From Hetaerina americana (Eukaryota > Arthropoda > Insecta > Odonata > Calopterygidae): DNA of 64,000 nucleotides. The translations under genes and the position numbers were made by a program. Positions 24,733 to 36,640 of the stretch are shown here, piece after piece; the first letter of the stretch is position 1, and the number at the start of each line of letters is the position of its first letter. Location: contig JAKTNV010000024.1 in the NCBI GenBank assembly GCA_022747635.1, positions 4,687,665 through 4,751,664 on the forward strand, read 5' to 3'. The notes beneath the pieces were generated by a model, which saw only the letters and a list, made by a program, of their open reading frames with translations, had not been told where the DNA came from and ran no database searches.

Positions 24733-27700
24733 CGGTGGGGGTGGAGAGAGATTGGAAGCCCCTTAGGTGTAATGCTCTCGCGGCGTGATTCCTGCGTCTC
24801 GGCCGGGCAATTAAGCAGCCAATTACGGGGACCACTTAAAAATAGAGGGTCCGATTCGGTAGTGGCCGGATCCAGGCGAATCGGTGGCTTGCCGCCGACT
24901 CGTCCTCTTCGGTGGCTGATTTTTTTCTTCCTCCACCGTCTGGGGGGAAGGGAAACAGGAGAAGCGATGACCACACTCGATCACATGCAGACGCACACAT
25001 TCGAATGAGTCACGTGACCGCGCCAGCCTACTCGGTTCCCTGCCCTCGCCCTTCCCACCGTTTCTTCCATCCTCTCCATCCCCTCACACTCTGCCCCTCT
25101 CCCTTCCTCCCCACACACTACTTAAGCCTTCCCCCTTTATCAGCGTGTAAGTTGTCGTTGACCCACGATAATAATAATTGGTCCCTGCACTACGGTTAAT
25201 AGTATGATATTGTTTTTTTTAACATGTTTAAATAGTCAGAATATTGTTGATAAGTGTGTAAGTTGAATTACAGCGCTACACATATGACAGTATAGAGGTA
25301 AAAACTGTAATTAAAGATATTAGCGCATTAAAGAGTAAAATTTCTTCTTTGAGATATTCTACTGGAAACCCTGGAAAATGGTTCAGGGACCATTTCAAAC
25401 AAAATTTGTGTTGCAAATTTTAGTAAGTTGGGATTTTTTTGCGAAGGTTTTCTCTGAAAACTCTCGTCGGCTAAGTATTTCTCCTTCGCCATAAAAAAGC
25501 TATTCCTCAAACCACTTACGCATACTAAATATGTGAACAATAAGGGTGCCCTCTGCATCGCCCCCATCCATCTTCATACAATTCCTGCGCCCCCTAGTTT
25601 CACCACTGTCTATATGTTTTCCTTCTCCGCCTATCCCCCTCATGGATCTCCCGCTCTCTCCACCGTCGTTTCTCCCCCCTACCCTTCCCTTCATTCCATA
25701 GCCCCGTCCTTCCCCTTGACCGGGCTTTCAGCCGGCCGGCGTTTGTACGTGTGTGTGTGGGCTGGAGGGAAGGGGGGGTAGGAGGATGATGATGGTAGTG
25801 GAAGGAGAGGCCTTTCCTCTTCCCTCGACTCGCGGAAGCGGTGTCCCATTGACGTGCTCCGCTGGTGGAGAATGAGCAATTGTGTCATTGCCCCTTTCGC
25901 AGGCCGGTGGGAATGGCTCGCATAAGGACGGACGGGAGTCGAGGGGTTGTCGGAGGGGCGGCCGTGCCGGGGAAGTGGCGGAAATATGCGTTCCTCCTCC
26001 CTCAACACCTTCTTTCGATTATCGCCTCCTACCGCTCCTAGGTTTCCAGGTGAAATTACCTGGCCGCCGATTTCGTATTCCTTGGATGGAACATTCCGGC
26101 GCTTCAGGACGCACATGGAAATAGAAGGCGAGATTTTTTTTTCATTTATAGTTCTCTATTACAAGTTGGCAGCTGATGCGTTGAATGCGCGCTCGTTTAA
26201 AAGTCCCGGGTCGCAAATTGTGTTTTAGGCTCAAGAAAAATGTATGAATTAGTCATTGTATTATTTTCCCAATGTGTAAATACCTATTATCCGTCAGAGT
26301 CGGGGTTTATTTGAGTGCTTTTGATATCGCGGTATCGATGTCACTTGAGCTTTTAAGATTCTCTCTATTCCGTGGGAACATCTCTTGTTCACAGCAAGCT
26401 AAACGAGTGGTCCCCGGTCCGCTCTCGGTTGGAGTTGATAAATATGTCTTTGAGATTTTAGGATGCAAATATTTAAATCGTTTTACTAATCCGATCAGCT
26501 GGAGTAGATTAGGCGGGTTGGGGTTGGTAGTTATCTCCAGGGAAGTAAAATCTGGACCTTGACCTGATCATTGTGATAGCTTCTGATTTACGCGCTGAGA
26601 TCACGTGATTTACGTGGTGAACTTGATAATTTAACTTCTCAGCATCTTCAGCATCAGATGGAAATATTTTTATTCGCCCCCTCTTCACGATTTTTCCCCA
26701 ATTGATGCTCCCGTTGTCCTTAGCATTTGAATTATTCATCGTAATGATGGGCATTGTGTTATGTTTGGCACGATTTCCCCCTCCAAATTCTGTTTTTACC
26801 TTTTTCCACCCAACCCTTCTCATGAAATCGCCAATGGCGTTTCTTTCCACCTCGTGCAGTATTTTCCCAAAGTTTTGGCTCCACGTGGTATTCATTATTA
26901 ATTCGACACCTAAGCATTGAATAGGTATCTGTATTTCAAAAAGAAGAGACGGAAATGAAATAATGCCAACTATATCCATGCTGAATACCATGTTCTTTGG
27001 AAATATTCATGCGTTCTCTCAAGCTGCCAAGTTGAACACGATTCTTCCGGCTTTCAAGCAGATCCTTTGAAATCCTTCCAATCCTTGGAAATCCTTTTAA
27101 ACGAAACCCTTTGAAATCTCTTTCATACCTTTTTTTCGTTCTCTTTCGTTTTTACTCGAGCATTGATGCCATTGTTTTTGTTGAAGGGAATTAAGAGCTG
27201 AGCTGCCACAGTTCACTCGCTTCCCGGTTGTTGGTATCTTTAAGTGGCTTTATTTCCTCGTTTTTTTTGCCAACATGGGTAACTCGCGTAGATTTTGCTG
27301 TGAAGTGGGTTGGCAGTGAGCGTTTAGTTGGGTTCCTTACATCGTGAACGGTCTCCGATTCAGCAGCTGTTATATTTGTGTTGAATGTGAGTCACTTCTT
27401 TCCTGGGTAACAGTATTTTACATATTCACTGCGCTCCAACCTGGTCGTATTTCGTCTCCGGTCAATAGATTGAAGAATCCCTTTTTTTCAGTCAAATTCA
27501 TCATACGCGACATGCCCTCGATGCCTTTCGCTTCTCCCGCCCTCGCGCGTAGCATTCAGTCGCCCAGTCTCCACCCACTCGGCTCCCATCTCCTTCATTT
27601 CGCCACACCGGAGTCCTTTGAAGTGATGATGCACTCTAATGCATTCCGTCTCCCCCCCCTTCCTTCCTTCCCTCCGAACCCTCACCCATCCCTTGGATGC

Positions 27701-28994
27701 TGTTTGTGCCGCGGGTGTTTCCTCTTCTCTCCATTTCTCCGCTTTTCACCTCTCCGAATCTTCTCACATTTTTCCTTCCATTCATTCGTCTCAACTCTTC
27801 TCTTACTTGCCCTATGTGATAACAATAATGCAACCGAACGGGTGGGAAATACAATCGCCAGTTACCGTAAAACCAACTTGCCGCAACATTTGCTGACGGC
27901 TTGCTGAGCAGGATTCGGGTGTACTAGATTTGTAATGTCCGGGGCCCAGTTCTTTGATTCTTCACGTGTGGATGGATGATGCCTTCATCCCTCCCCGAAG
28001 CAGCTGTCGTGCACCATATGGGCGTACATCGGGATAAGTTCTTAATCTCACGACCTACGTACATTCTCATCAACTGTCATGGCCCAAACCCTTCTTCCTC
28101 CCCTATCTTGCCAGTTAAAATTGCTCTGGCTTCCTACACCTCTCCTTCAAAAGCATCAGACTTGACGGGCTGCAGAGAATGCTCCAAAGCAATCACTGAA
28201 GTAACAAAGTGGAGCGAGAGGTCACCGGAAACTAATCCTGTATGACCTTGGAAAACAGCGGGATTAAATGGATAGTGCCGATTCAAGGGTCTTAACTTGA
28301 GTACTCCATGACGGGAGAATCGTGGGATAATCAGCTATTCCCCAAAGCTAATTATAGCCAAATTCTGCGCGAATAGGAAACGCCGTTGGTCTCTCCTCCC
28401 GCGTAGTGCAAATTTGATTGTACTGTGGCAAGGCGTAAAGTAGTGTATTTCGGGCGTCCCATTCGGTAATATGTTGCCAACACCAAGTTTAATTCAGAAT
28501 TTTCGTAGGAATCGTGTTTTTGAACATTTTTTTCATGGAATGGCCGTGCGCGTATGATCAATAAGTGTATTGAAGGGAAATGATAAACAACTGGCAGTTT
28601 ACATGAACAAGCTTTGTTGTACTTAAACTTAATATGCCTAACGTCTGCAGAAGGAGCACTTCCTTTCAGTCTGTCTATTGAGTCATCCTCTGAAAACATT
28701 CTCGAGACTAGTACTCGGGATCGGAATTCATTCAAAAATACTAATGTAGTCGTCTCGGAAAATACGTACTGGATGCATTTTATATTCGAATTCATGTGCG
28801 TTAGTGTGGCTTAGTTCATCCAGAATTTCTTGACCACGATTGAAGTTGATTACTGGTTGTTGATTGAAGGTCAACTACGGATAGCCATTCTCATATACTT
28901 TTGGCACAAATTCGAAAACAACCAAAGTTTTGGTCTTTCACATGGAATTGTACTATACCAACAAGGACAATCACAAACGACCAATCGTAGCTGT
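24733..28994. other. Non-coding stretch, no gene recognised
   Basis: Pyrimidine-rich portions lie at about 25,030-25,140, 25,560-25,730 and 27,510-27,790. Frames in these are compositional. A minus-strand frame of 160 codons at 26,509-26,991 lies in ordinary-composition DNA and contains IQCLGVEL...W, faintly like a LINE reverse transcriptase thumb motif; see findings. Nothing else is supported. Confidence 0.45.
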
Positions 28995-29075
28995 AGGAAA
29001 GCCCAGCCAGGCTCGAATTAAAGCCGCGACCGCTGGTTAACAGGCAAAGACGTTACTTCGCCGTCACCAGACCTA
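28995..29075 (-). repeat. tRNA-derived SINE head or tRNA pseudogene (minus strand)
   Basis: Read on the minus strand, the segment contains CTGTTAACC, matching the anticodon arm of tRNA-Asn (GTT), followed at normal spacing by AATTCGAGCC, a degenerate pol III B box and T-loop. A SINE-like AGCGGTCGCGG lies between. The acceptor stem does not pair well, so it is not a functional tRNA. A SINE family with a tRNA-Asn-like head, or a decayed tRNA copy, would both fit. Confidence 0.45.
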
Positions 29076-32000
29076 TCGTTATACCATCTTGTACTAAGTT
29101 CTGATATGTTTTTATTATAACTAGGGGACTGTGCTGGGACACTAATGTACTCCGTCGTTAGTCAACTCGCTCGTTGGATTCGGACGTGACCCATTTGCAC
29201 CCTATGCAACAGTAGGGATGTGAACTCTTTCCCGGTTAGTTCGTGGGTGGTGATGCGACTTCCCTTTTGTCCAAAAAGGGTGTGGCGAATGCTGAAAAAA
29301 TGGTGACCATACCCTGAATTTCCGTTTCTCTTATTAACCCGTCTCGAAGATCCCTCGCCCGGCGTGGGACTCAGGCCCCCCGACCTTTACTGGCGGTCCA
29401 GGTCGATTATTGGGGGCGTGTCGGATCTCCCAGCCCCGTAATTACTTACTCCTCTTCGATCTCCGAGGTTTACATCTGCGCCGCAGCGCTGGGTGCCCCC
29501 ACCCCTCGCGGAAGAGCCCCCTTCCCCCATCGCGTCGACAGGTGCGCTCAGCGATCCGGCGGTGCCCGTCCCCCCTTCTTCGCGGGTGCTCCCTCGCGAC
29601 CCCATTGGGGAAGGGGGGGTCGAGAGGGGTGCCAATGCACCGGGCTGAGGGGAAGGGATGCGTCGAGTCCCGGGCGAGGGGTGGTTGCGGTGGGCGACGG
29701 CAGAATTGAGTCCATTGGTTCGCGGCCGAGGGGTTGAAAAAGAATTATTCACGGGGTAGGGGATTGGATTCCGAGAAGGTGAGAATGCTCAGGGTTCTTC
29801 TGGAGTCCTTACCATCCCACTTATGTGAGCTTGGCCGGATGTAGTGTTCGTTAAGAAAATTTCAACCGCCGGTTAACTCTTGTTTTTCAATAGACTGATA
29901 CTAAGCATTTTATCCCCGTCAATGTTAGCATATCGAGTCTAGAAACTGGAAGATCATGTCAGAAATCCCAGCTACTCGGACGACCATTTGTAGGCTTAGA
30001 ATTTTCCTTTCCATGTTATGCAGTATTTTTTGCTGAATATTTTCTTTTGTCGCCGTTTTCCCTTGATATTATATAAGAACCCTGGGAATTCATTCATGTG
30101 TAGCTCGTGGTAATTCCCGTGTGTTTCTATGCCTTCGATTTTATAAATCTTTCCACAAAGCTACCTTTAGTCTGATGTATTCCTGGCTCCTTAATTCTGT
30201 TAGAACGCTCCGATGAATTATGAACGAGAAATGGTAATTGATGAAGTTCCAGAATTGAAAGTTTTACGTATGTTTACTCATAATCACAATAAAGTTCCCA
30301 TAATTCGAGCTGGTTTCTTCCCTTCATCTTCATTCTGTATTGAAGCAATGCATTACGGGGTGAATTGACTTCTCTGATCCGAGGAAATATACTTAACGTT
30401 TGCTCGTGTTTCGATTAAACTTCAGTATCATACTCGAATAAACGGATACGTTGCAGTACATTTGCTTTGCATTCGTAATTTATCTAAGAGTAAACTTACG
30501 AGCCTGGACATGATTATACCATTCTGCTGAACTCCGCAGCCATTTTTTTCCACAACGCTCTCAGCCGTGCGCAAGTTTTTTTCGGAAGTATAATTGAAAC
30601 GCCTGAATTCGATTTCTTTCTATTTCATTGCTGGGTTCGAAAACATAAATAGCGAGAGTAATCTTCAGATTGCGGAAGCGGAAATTGTGCGAAATGAATT
30701 CTTTTTCGAATTCAAAGTTCGTTCTTCATCAGCGGCCCTCACCTGATTTCGGGGTGGACGCCTGATCGACGACTTTTTTTCTGTTATTACAGTGTGCTTG
30801 GTTGAGGAGGGCTTCGTGAATTCACGGTGACTGATCCTTCCCCGAGTTCTTTTCCGGACACTTTTCTTTCCAATTTAGATATGAAGAGACATATCAGTAA
30901 GGAGTGTCACAGTAAAGCCCGTCACAGTCGAAGGCGTCGTCTAGATGCCCCTCATGATGTTTTCGGCATGAGCGAGTTTTCCGTATCATCTGGGTGTTAA
31001 GAAGGAACCCAGACGGTCCCTGATGGACCCTGCCATAACCTAAGGAAGAGCGGCATAACACTATCTAATTAAACGAATCGTTTCTCCCACCAAGCTGGCG
31101 TAATAGTGTATTAGATGGAGGAACTATTAATTTTGTAATAAACGCTGGGCGGAAGAACATTCTTTAATTTGACACCGACGCGTGTGACCGCACTCTCAAT
31201 TAAACGATATTCCTGTCAAAACTAAGATTCGCAGAGAAGTATTAAGTAATATCAAGGAATCGGAGGAAAGTACCTCGATTTCTGTTTCAATATTAAACAA
31301 GGCCATACCAGGCTTGTGTAAATGTATGCCTTTCAGGGATTTAAATAAAGGTTATTCGTCAATGAAACCCTACTACTCAGAATTCTTTTCTTGACGGGTC
31401 TCTCTGGCTCCCTCTTCTTGAGGTACTAAACTGAGAATGACGTAGCTAGTGTTCAATTTTAGTGCACATACATTATTGATAGGATTCCGGGTTATTGCAT
31501 TTGAAAGACCTCGCGCTTTGACACGTTTCACGAGGCTCACTCGAATCGTTGTTTACGCCGCTCAAATGAGGGATTAAATGGGCAAAATATGCCAGTTATT
31601 GGAATCAATCGCACCTTATTTTATAAATGGAGTGGTTTGCTCACGTTGAATTTCACCCCTATGCACATCCATGCCTCATTCACTTCAAGGCTATCTTTTA
31701 CCCTTGAAAATTATCTGGAAGTAGGATGAATTGGCTAATCTCCCGTGGATTCGTGTTGATTATAAGAGTTCTAAATGATGATGTTTGCTTATTTTTCATT
31801 CTCTGTGTGTCGCTCATCGATATATTATTCTCGTGACACTAATGTGTTTTCCCTAGCATTATCAAGAGCATAGAGTGAATACTTGTAATTTTTATCACGA
31901 CAATACTTACAGCAGAATCTGTTGTTTAATCGGATAAAATATCTCTTGTAACTCTGAGGACGATCAGGAAATCTAACAAACGATTCATAAGCATTATTCT

Positions 32001-32600
32001 TTTAATGCAGCTCAAAAGAAACATATCGCGCAGTTGTTTGACTTTTCAAATTGTGGTTATTTGAAGTGAATTATTTGATAGTGGCATATTTGTATACTTC
32101 TTTCTATATTTGAATAAAGTATATGACGCCAGGATATCCACCGGCCGGCTAGCAATTGTATTCACGATCTGGCGCTATGATTCGCTTTTTTATGTAACTG
32201 CTCTACCGTTTCTACATAAAATACTGGCCATAGGTTTTTTTTACCCACACACAAAATGCTGTTGGATGATGCTGTATATTTATGAGTAGGTATCATCCTT
32301 AACGTTTTAATTTTATCTCCCAGTCATTTCCATCGGCAGTTTTGAGCTGCTTCACGTGCTGCATTAGTAATTTGCCGAGGAGCTTTAAACTAAAATGTTT
32401 GCATGATGTCAATTATTTTTGCTCTTGCATAGAAAAGTAATCTTTGATTACGTATAAAAATGGAATCACACGAGCAATTGCCCTTATGCTTTTCTTGATT
32501 TTCTAGTTGTGGAATACGATGAGTGGTTGGCATCAGTTCCATGAATAGTACGTATACGACTACAATTTCGTCCATTTCCTTAAGGGGCCCTAATCTGGCC
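29076..32600. other. Non-coding stretch, mostly A+T-rich
   Basis: A GC-rich patch at about 29,340-29,720 carries overlapping frames on both strands that look compositional. From about 29,750 to 32,390 no open frame of even 60 codons was found on either strand, and I see no repeat, RNA gene or hairpin of note. It reads as intron or intergenic DNA. Confidence 0.6.
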
Positions 32601-35600
32601 TAGTTGTGAGTTGCCTCCTCAAGCACCCCTAACGTCTACCCAGTGCTCCCAACATGCCTGGGTATGCTACTCCTCCGGTGTGAGTCAGCCTAGGTTAGCG
32701 ATCCCCATTTCCCTTCAATACGGCTCTCCTGGGAGTTGCCGGTCTCCCGTTTTTATTCCCCGATTTGCAAGAAGTGCTCGTTCCAGATAGAGGGAGAGAG
32801 ACGAGAGGGTGGGGGGGGGGGTGGAAGAAGGTGGGGATTGGGGTTGGGAGGGACGAAGCAGGGTGAAATGCATGCCAGGATTTGAGGTCGCACGGGCTGT
32901 TGGGAGAACTCGAAGGCTCAAGAGTTTCGAAAAGTGTCGGGGCGTGCAGCGGTGTGGCGGGCCGCCGTTTGCGCGTCCCTTCCCCTCGTCCTCCTTGCGC
33001 GCCTAAATAGGACGTTTACTTGGCCCACTCCGACCTAATTGATGAATGCCGATCGATCAATGAGCAGTCTCCCGATTAGGATTCCAAGATTCTTTAAGAA
33101 TGCTTTCATGCCAGCGGTGCTTTATTGAAATGCGCCTCGACAGCGTGCGAGTATGTGGGGAGCCTTCATTTTTGTTCTGCCTTGCATTGCATTGCATTGC
33201 AAAGGACGCTAGGAGCGCGTGTTGTTGGGGAACCAACCATTAGAGTAATTGGTGATTTTAAAAAATGGGTATTATTTTTGCGAAGTTTTAATTGTTTACT
33301 TTCCACTGCTGTTATGGCAGATCTGGGAGAAGGATTAAGATTGCGTGTACCCGTTTGTCCTGCAGTCGTTTCCCCTTCATTGTGGTGTTGCCTGTCGATT
33401 ACAGGGCTCAGTTATAGAAGTCGGGATTCAGATAGGACACGTGACTCGGTTACTCTTGGCGTTAAACCTGAATAATATGTATTCTTATATAATAGCTTGT
33501 GAGTCGTGCATGTAATCTTAGTTCTTCCAGTGGCTCTAGGCACCTGCTATATGTTCGAGTCTTTCCGGTCGTTAGTTGTGATATTTCATGAGCCGAACAA
33601 CTTTATTCTCTATTCTGTGAAATTCGGCAATTAGGATCTTCTACGGTGGGTCCAAAATACACGTCGCGTATTCGTGTTGAGTCTTAATTGACGTGGATTA
33701 ACCTACCCTATTATTCTCTTATTCGAATACTCTCCGCTATTAATTCACGAAACAGCGTGATTGCAATGTGGCTTCGCAGGTGTTTCTGGCTGGTATTTCA
33801 AGTATCTTGCTGGATTTCATCGCGTTGGCTCTGAGAATGCTCGAACGGGTGCGGCATGCATTAAATTATTTCCTGGAAGTCCTTCAGTAGTTTTAAGCCA
33901 TGTTTCCCCTGATTAATACCGTGTAGTCTTAGTTATACTCTGTTTTGAGGTAATATTTAACAACGGGATCGAGAGAAGCGATGGATTTCTGGATATGAAA
34001 AAAAAACCTGAAAGTGTTCGGATAATGAATGTTAAAAGTCTGCCAGCTTATCTAAGTTATTCATTGCTTTCATAGCCATTCCCAATTCCAGCTGCTATAT
34101 CTGTATTTTATACTTCACCGTTGGAGGCCTTACCGACTTGGATTTGTACGGCCCATTATATTCCGGGTGAAGAAGGCTCGTTTGTTTGTAGCCATAAAAT
34201 GAGGATGTAAGTTTTGGTGCTCGAGCCTTTAGTTATTGTCTTTGACGGGGTTCAGGACAATCAGTGTAACTGACTAATATTTCTAACGGCGTCCCTCAAG
34301 TGGAGTTAACGCCTTCGTTGCATTAAATTAGGACTGCCGCTCCATTCATTCCTCTTTCGAGTAAGCGCTCCAGGAATTCTGCGAAGGCTCTCATATACGT
34401 TTATTACTCCGCAAGTGAACTCAATGAAATATTCCAACTAGCTCGAGTGTGTCATGGCTCACGGCTTCCGGGGTAGTGGGCGGAGGGGACGCTTCACCAG
34501 CCGCCCAAAAGACGTGCTAATTGCGGCGCGCTGTGCGAATGCACCCGGCGGGTAGGAGGTCGCCGTCCTTGTTGTACCCCACCCACCCGTGCACTGATTA
34601 AACGCTTTTTCTTTTTTTATGAAGGAGCGCATGAATGCGACTAAAATTGCTCCGCTGGTCCACACTCCCCGCTCCCTCCCGCAGCCTTCCTATCTCTCTC
34701 TTTCTGGCTCGAAACACAGTGCAGCGTTCGTTCATACGGGAGTACCGTACAGTAGGGCCCCACCGTTTTTCTTTAACCCCGAGGAAGAGGAGCGGCGTCT
34801 CTCTCCCTCTCTCTCTCTCTTCCGGGTTGAATAATGGCCGTGGCCGGCGGCCGCGGACTGTCGGGGTTCCGTGCGTGCTACTCGGGCGCGGAATTCCTTC
34901 CCCGGTCGGCCCCGGCTCCCGCGGTCCGCCTTCTGTCCACCCCCTCTCTACATCGCCGTAACCACCGCCGCACTCGTGTGCACCGATGCTTCGCCCTTCT
35001 CGCCCCGCATCAAAATGTCCGTCATCCTTAATTAGTCGCGGATCCGCCGTCGCCCCACCCCCTTTCCCTCCCTCTGAAGCCCCCTCTCCGCTCCCCCGAA
35101 AAGCCATCATCCACGAGATGCTCCGTCGAGTTTCTTTTATTTTCCTCTCTGCATTCGCTGCAGCCGAACGTGCGCGTGCAATACATTTTAGTGCACATCG
35201 CTCCCGTCATTTCGCGGGTTTTATGCGCGTGGGGGTCATTCATCATCCCGTTATTCCTCCTATGCTTCCCACCCTGGCCGCTCGATCCTCCCCGCCCGCT
35301 CGTCATTCTCAACCCCCGATCTCTTTTCTCCCTCGGTTCCTCCCTCCCCAAATATTCGAACAAGCCGGGAAAAATATGGAAGGATTTAAAAAATTTTTTT
35401 GCCTGCGCGCACCCCGATACACTTATGACTTACTTGTTGGTCGTTTTCGAGGTTTTCATCCCTCGTGATTCATTTACCCTCGACTCCCTTAGCTGTACGT
35501 GCAGGGTTCATTCTATTGCCGTTTTAATTTTCTCGCCTCCGTGGCCGTCTAATTATCGCGCACCTTTTTAAAATAATCGTCCTCGTTTTGCGATTTTTTT

Positions 35601-36376
35601 TCAATTGGCCCCTAAAGTGCACGGTAGGAAATTTTGATTGGTATTAATATTCAATGGGGATCCGCTTCTCTCACAAGAAAGCTTTCGAGATCTGCCTCGA
35701 AGTCTCCCACTATTCTCCGCGGGGAGTGGGAATAGGAGGTTTTCTTATCGAGCAGTGTGTGAGTATATCAAAGTAGCGCGTGATTCGCTTCCTTTCCTTA
35801 CTTGACGCCTTCATTTATTTACGCGCACATATTCAGCCGCGGTGGCTCCGGGATCGCCGTCCCCTCGTGCTTCCTCCCCCGCCGCGATCACTCTCTCCGC
35901 CACCCCTTCGACGTCCCTCTCCTATGTTTCGTTCGTGTTTTCGATCTTGAAATTGGTTATAATCGATGAAGGGATTCTCCTAGGCAGCGTGTTGGTTTCC
36001 ATTAATCTTTTCCATGCGATCCCATTTCTTTACCCAACCTTTGGAATATAGTATAGCTAATATTGGATTCCCAGTTGATTTAAGAATTGTTTGGAAAGAT
36101 ATGTGAAGCATTGGGGATTTAGTCAAAGTATTATTTAAGTTAAAATAGCAGACAATAACGAATTATTGGAACAGCGTGTGATAATGGAGCGTTTGAATTC
36201 GAACCAAATCTAAAAAAAACGTTCGATAGTTTTGATTAATTGAACATTATATTAATATTAAATATTTAATACCGTTTTTGGTTGTTGCACTTTCTCTATT
36301 ATCTGCTTAGTTGCTTAATTATGAATTGCGATCTCATTAATTTTTTCTATTGTGAAAATGGCTTTAATATGTATTA
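32601..36376. other. Non-coding stretch with GC-rich pyrimidine region
   Basis: A run of G at about 32,810-32,821 and four copies of TTGCA at 33,182-33,201 are minor simple repeats. From about 34,650 to 35,350 the sequence is CpG-containing and C+T-rich on the plus strand; overlapping Pro/Ser or Arg/Gly-rich frames there are not supported as genes. The rest to 36,376 is A+T-rich and featureless. Confidence 0.5.
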
Positions 36377-36640
36377 TGTCGGGTCGCGGTATTCCAGGGG
36401 ATAGAGCGTTGGACTACAGACCGGAGTGTCCCGGGTTTGATTCCCGGGCAAGTCTCTGGGCGCCTGCAGCTCCACCCAAGCTATGTGAATTTTCGGGTAC
36501 CAGATCTTCCTGGGAAACCATAACCGGTGCAGGGAAAGGAACTGGCCCCCCTACCTTGATGCGTGAATTTCCGACGCCGTTGGGCTTAGTACTGGGTGAA
36601 CTCTACCACCACCTAACAAACCGACCTTCGGGTTGATTAC
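36377..36640 (+). repeat. tRNA-derived SINE, about 260 bp
   Basis: The first 70 bases (about 36,381-36,449) resemble a tRNA gene: an A-box-like segment near GGATAGAGC, an anticodon-like GGACTACAGACC, and a T arm in which CCCGG pairs with CCGGG around GTTTGATT. The B box GGTTTGATTCC (36,434-36,444) differs from the consensus by one base. A non-tRNA body follows to about 36,637. This is the layout of a pol III-transcribed SINE that depends on a LINE for movement. The head-like part is the best preserved of the SINE-like pieces in this window. An apparent 94-codon frame across it is not a gene. Confidence 0.7.

Noticed and set aside
34598..35110. 170-codon minus-strand frame
   Set aside because: Gly/Arg/Glu-rich product of a pyrimidine-rich plus strand, with several competing plus-strand frames and no motif.
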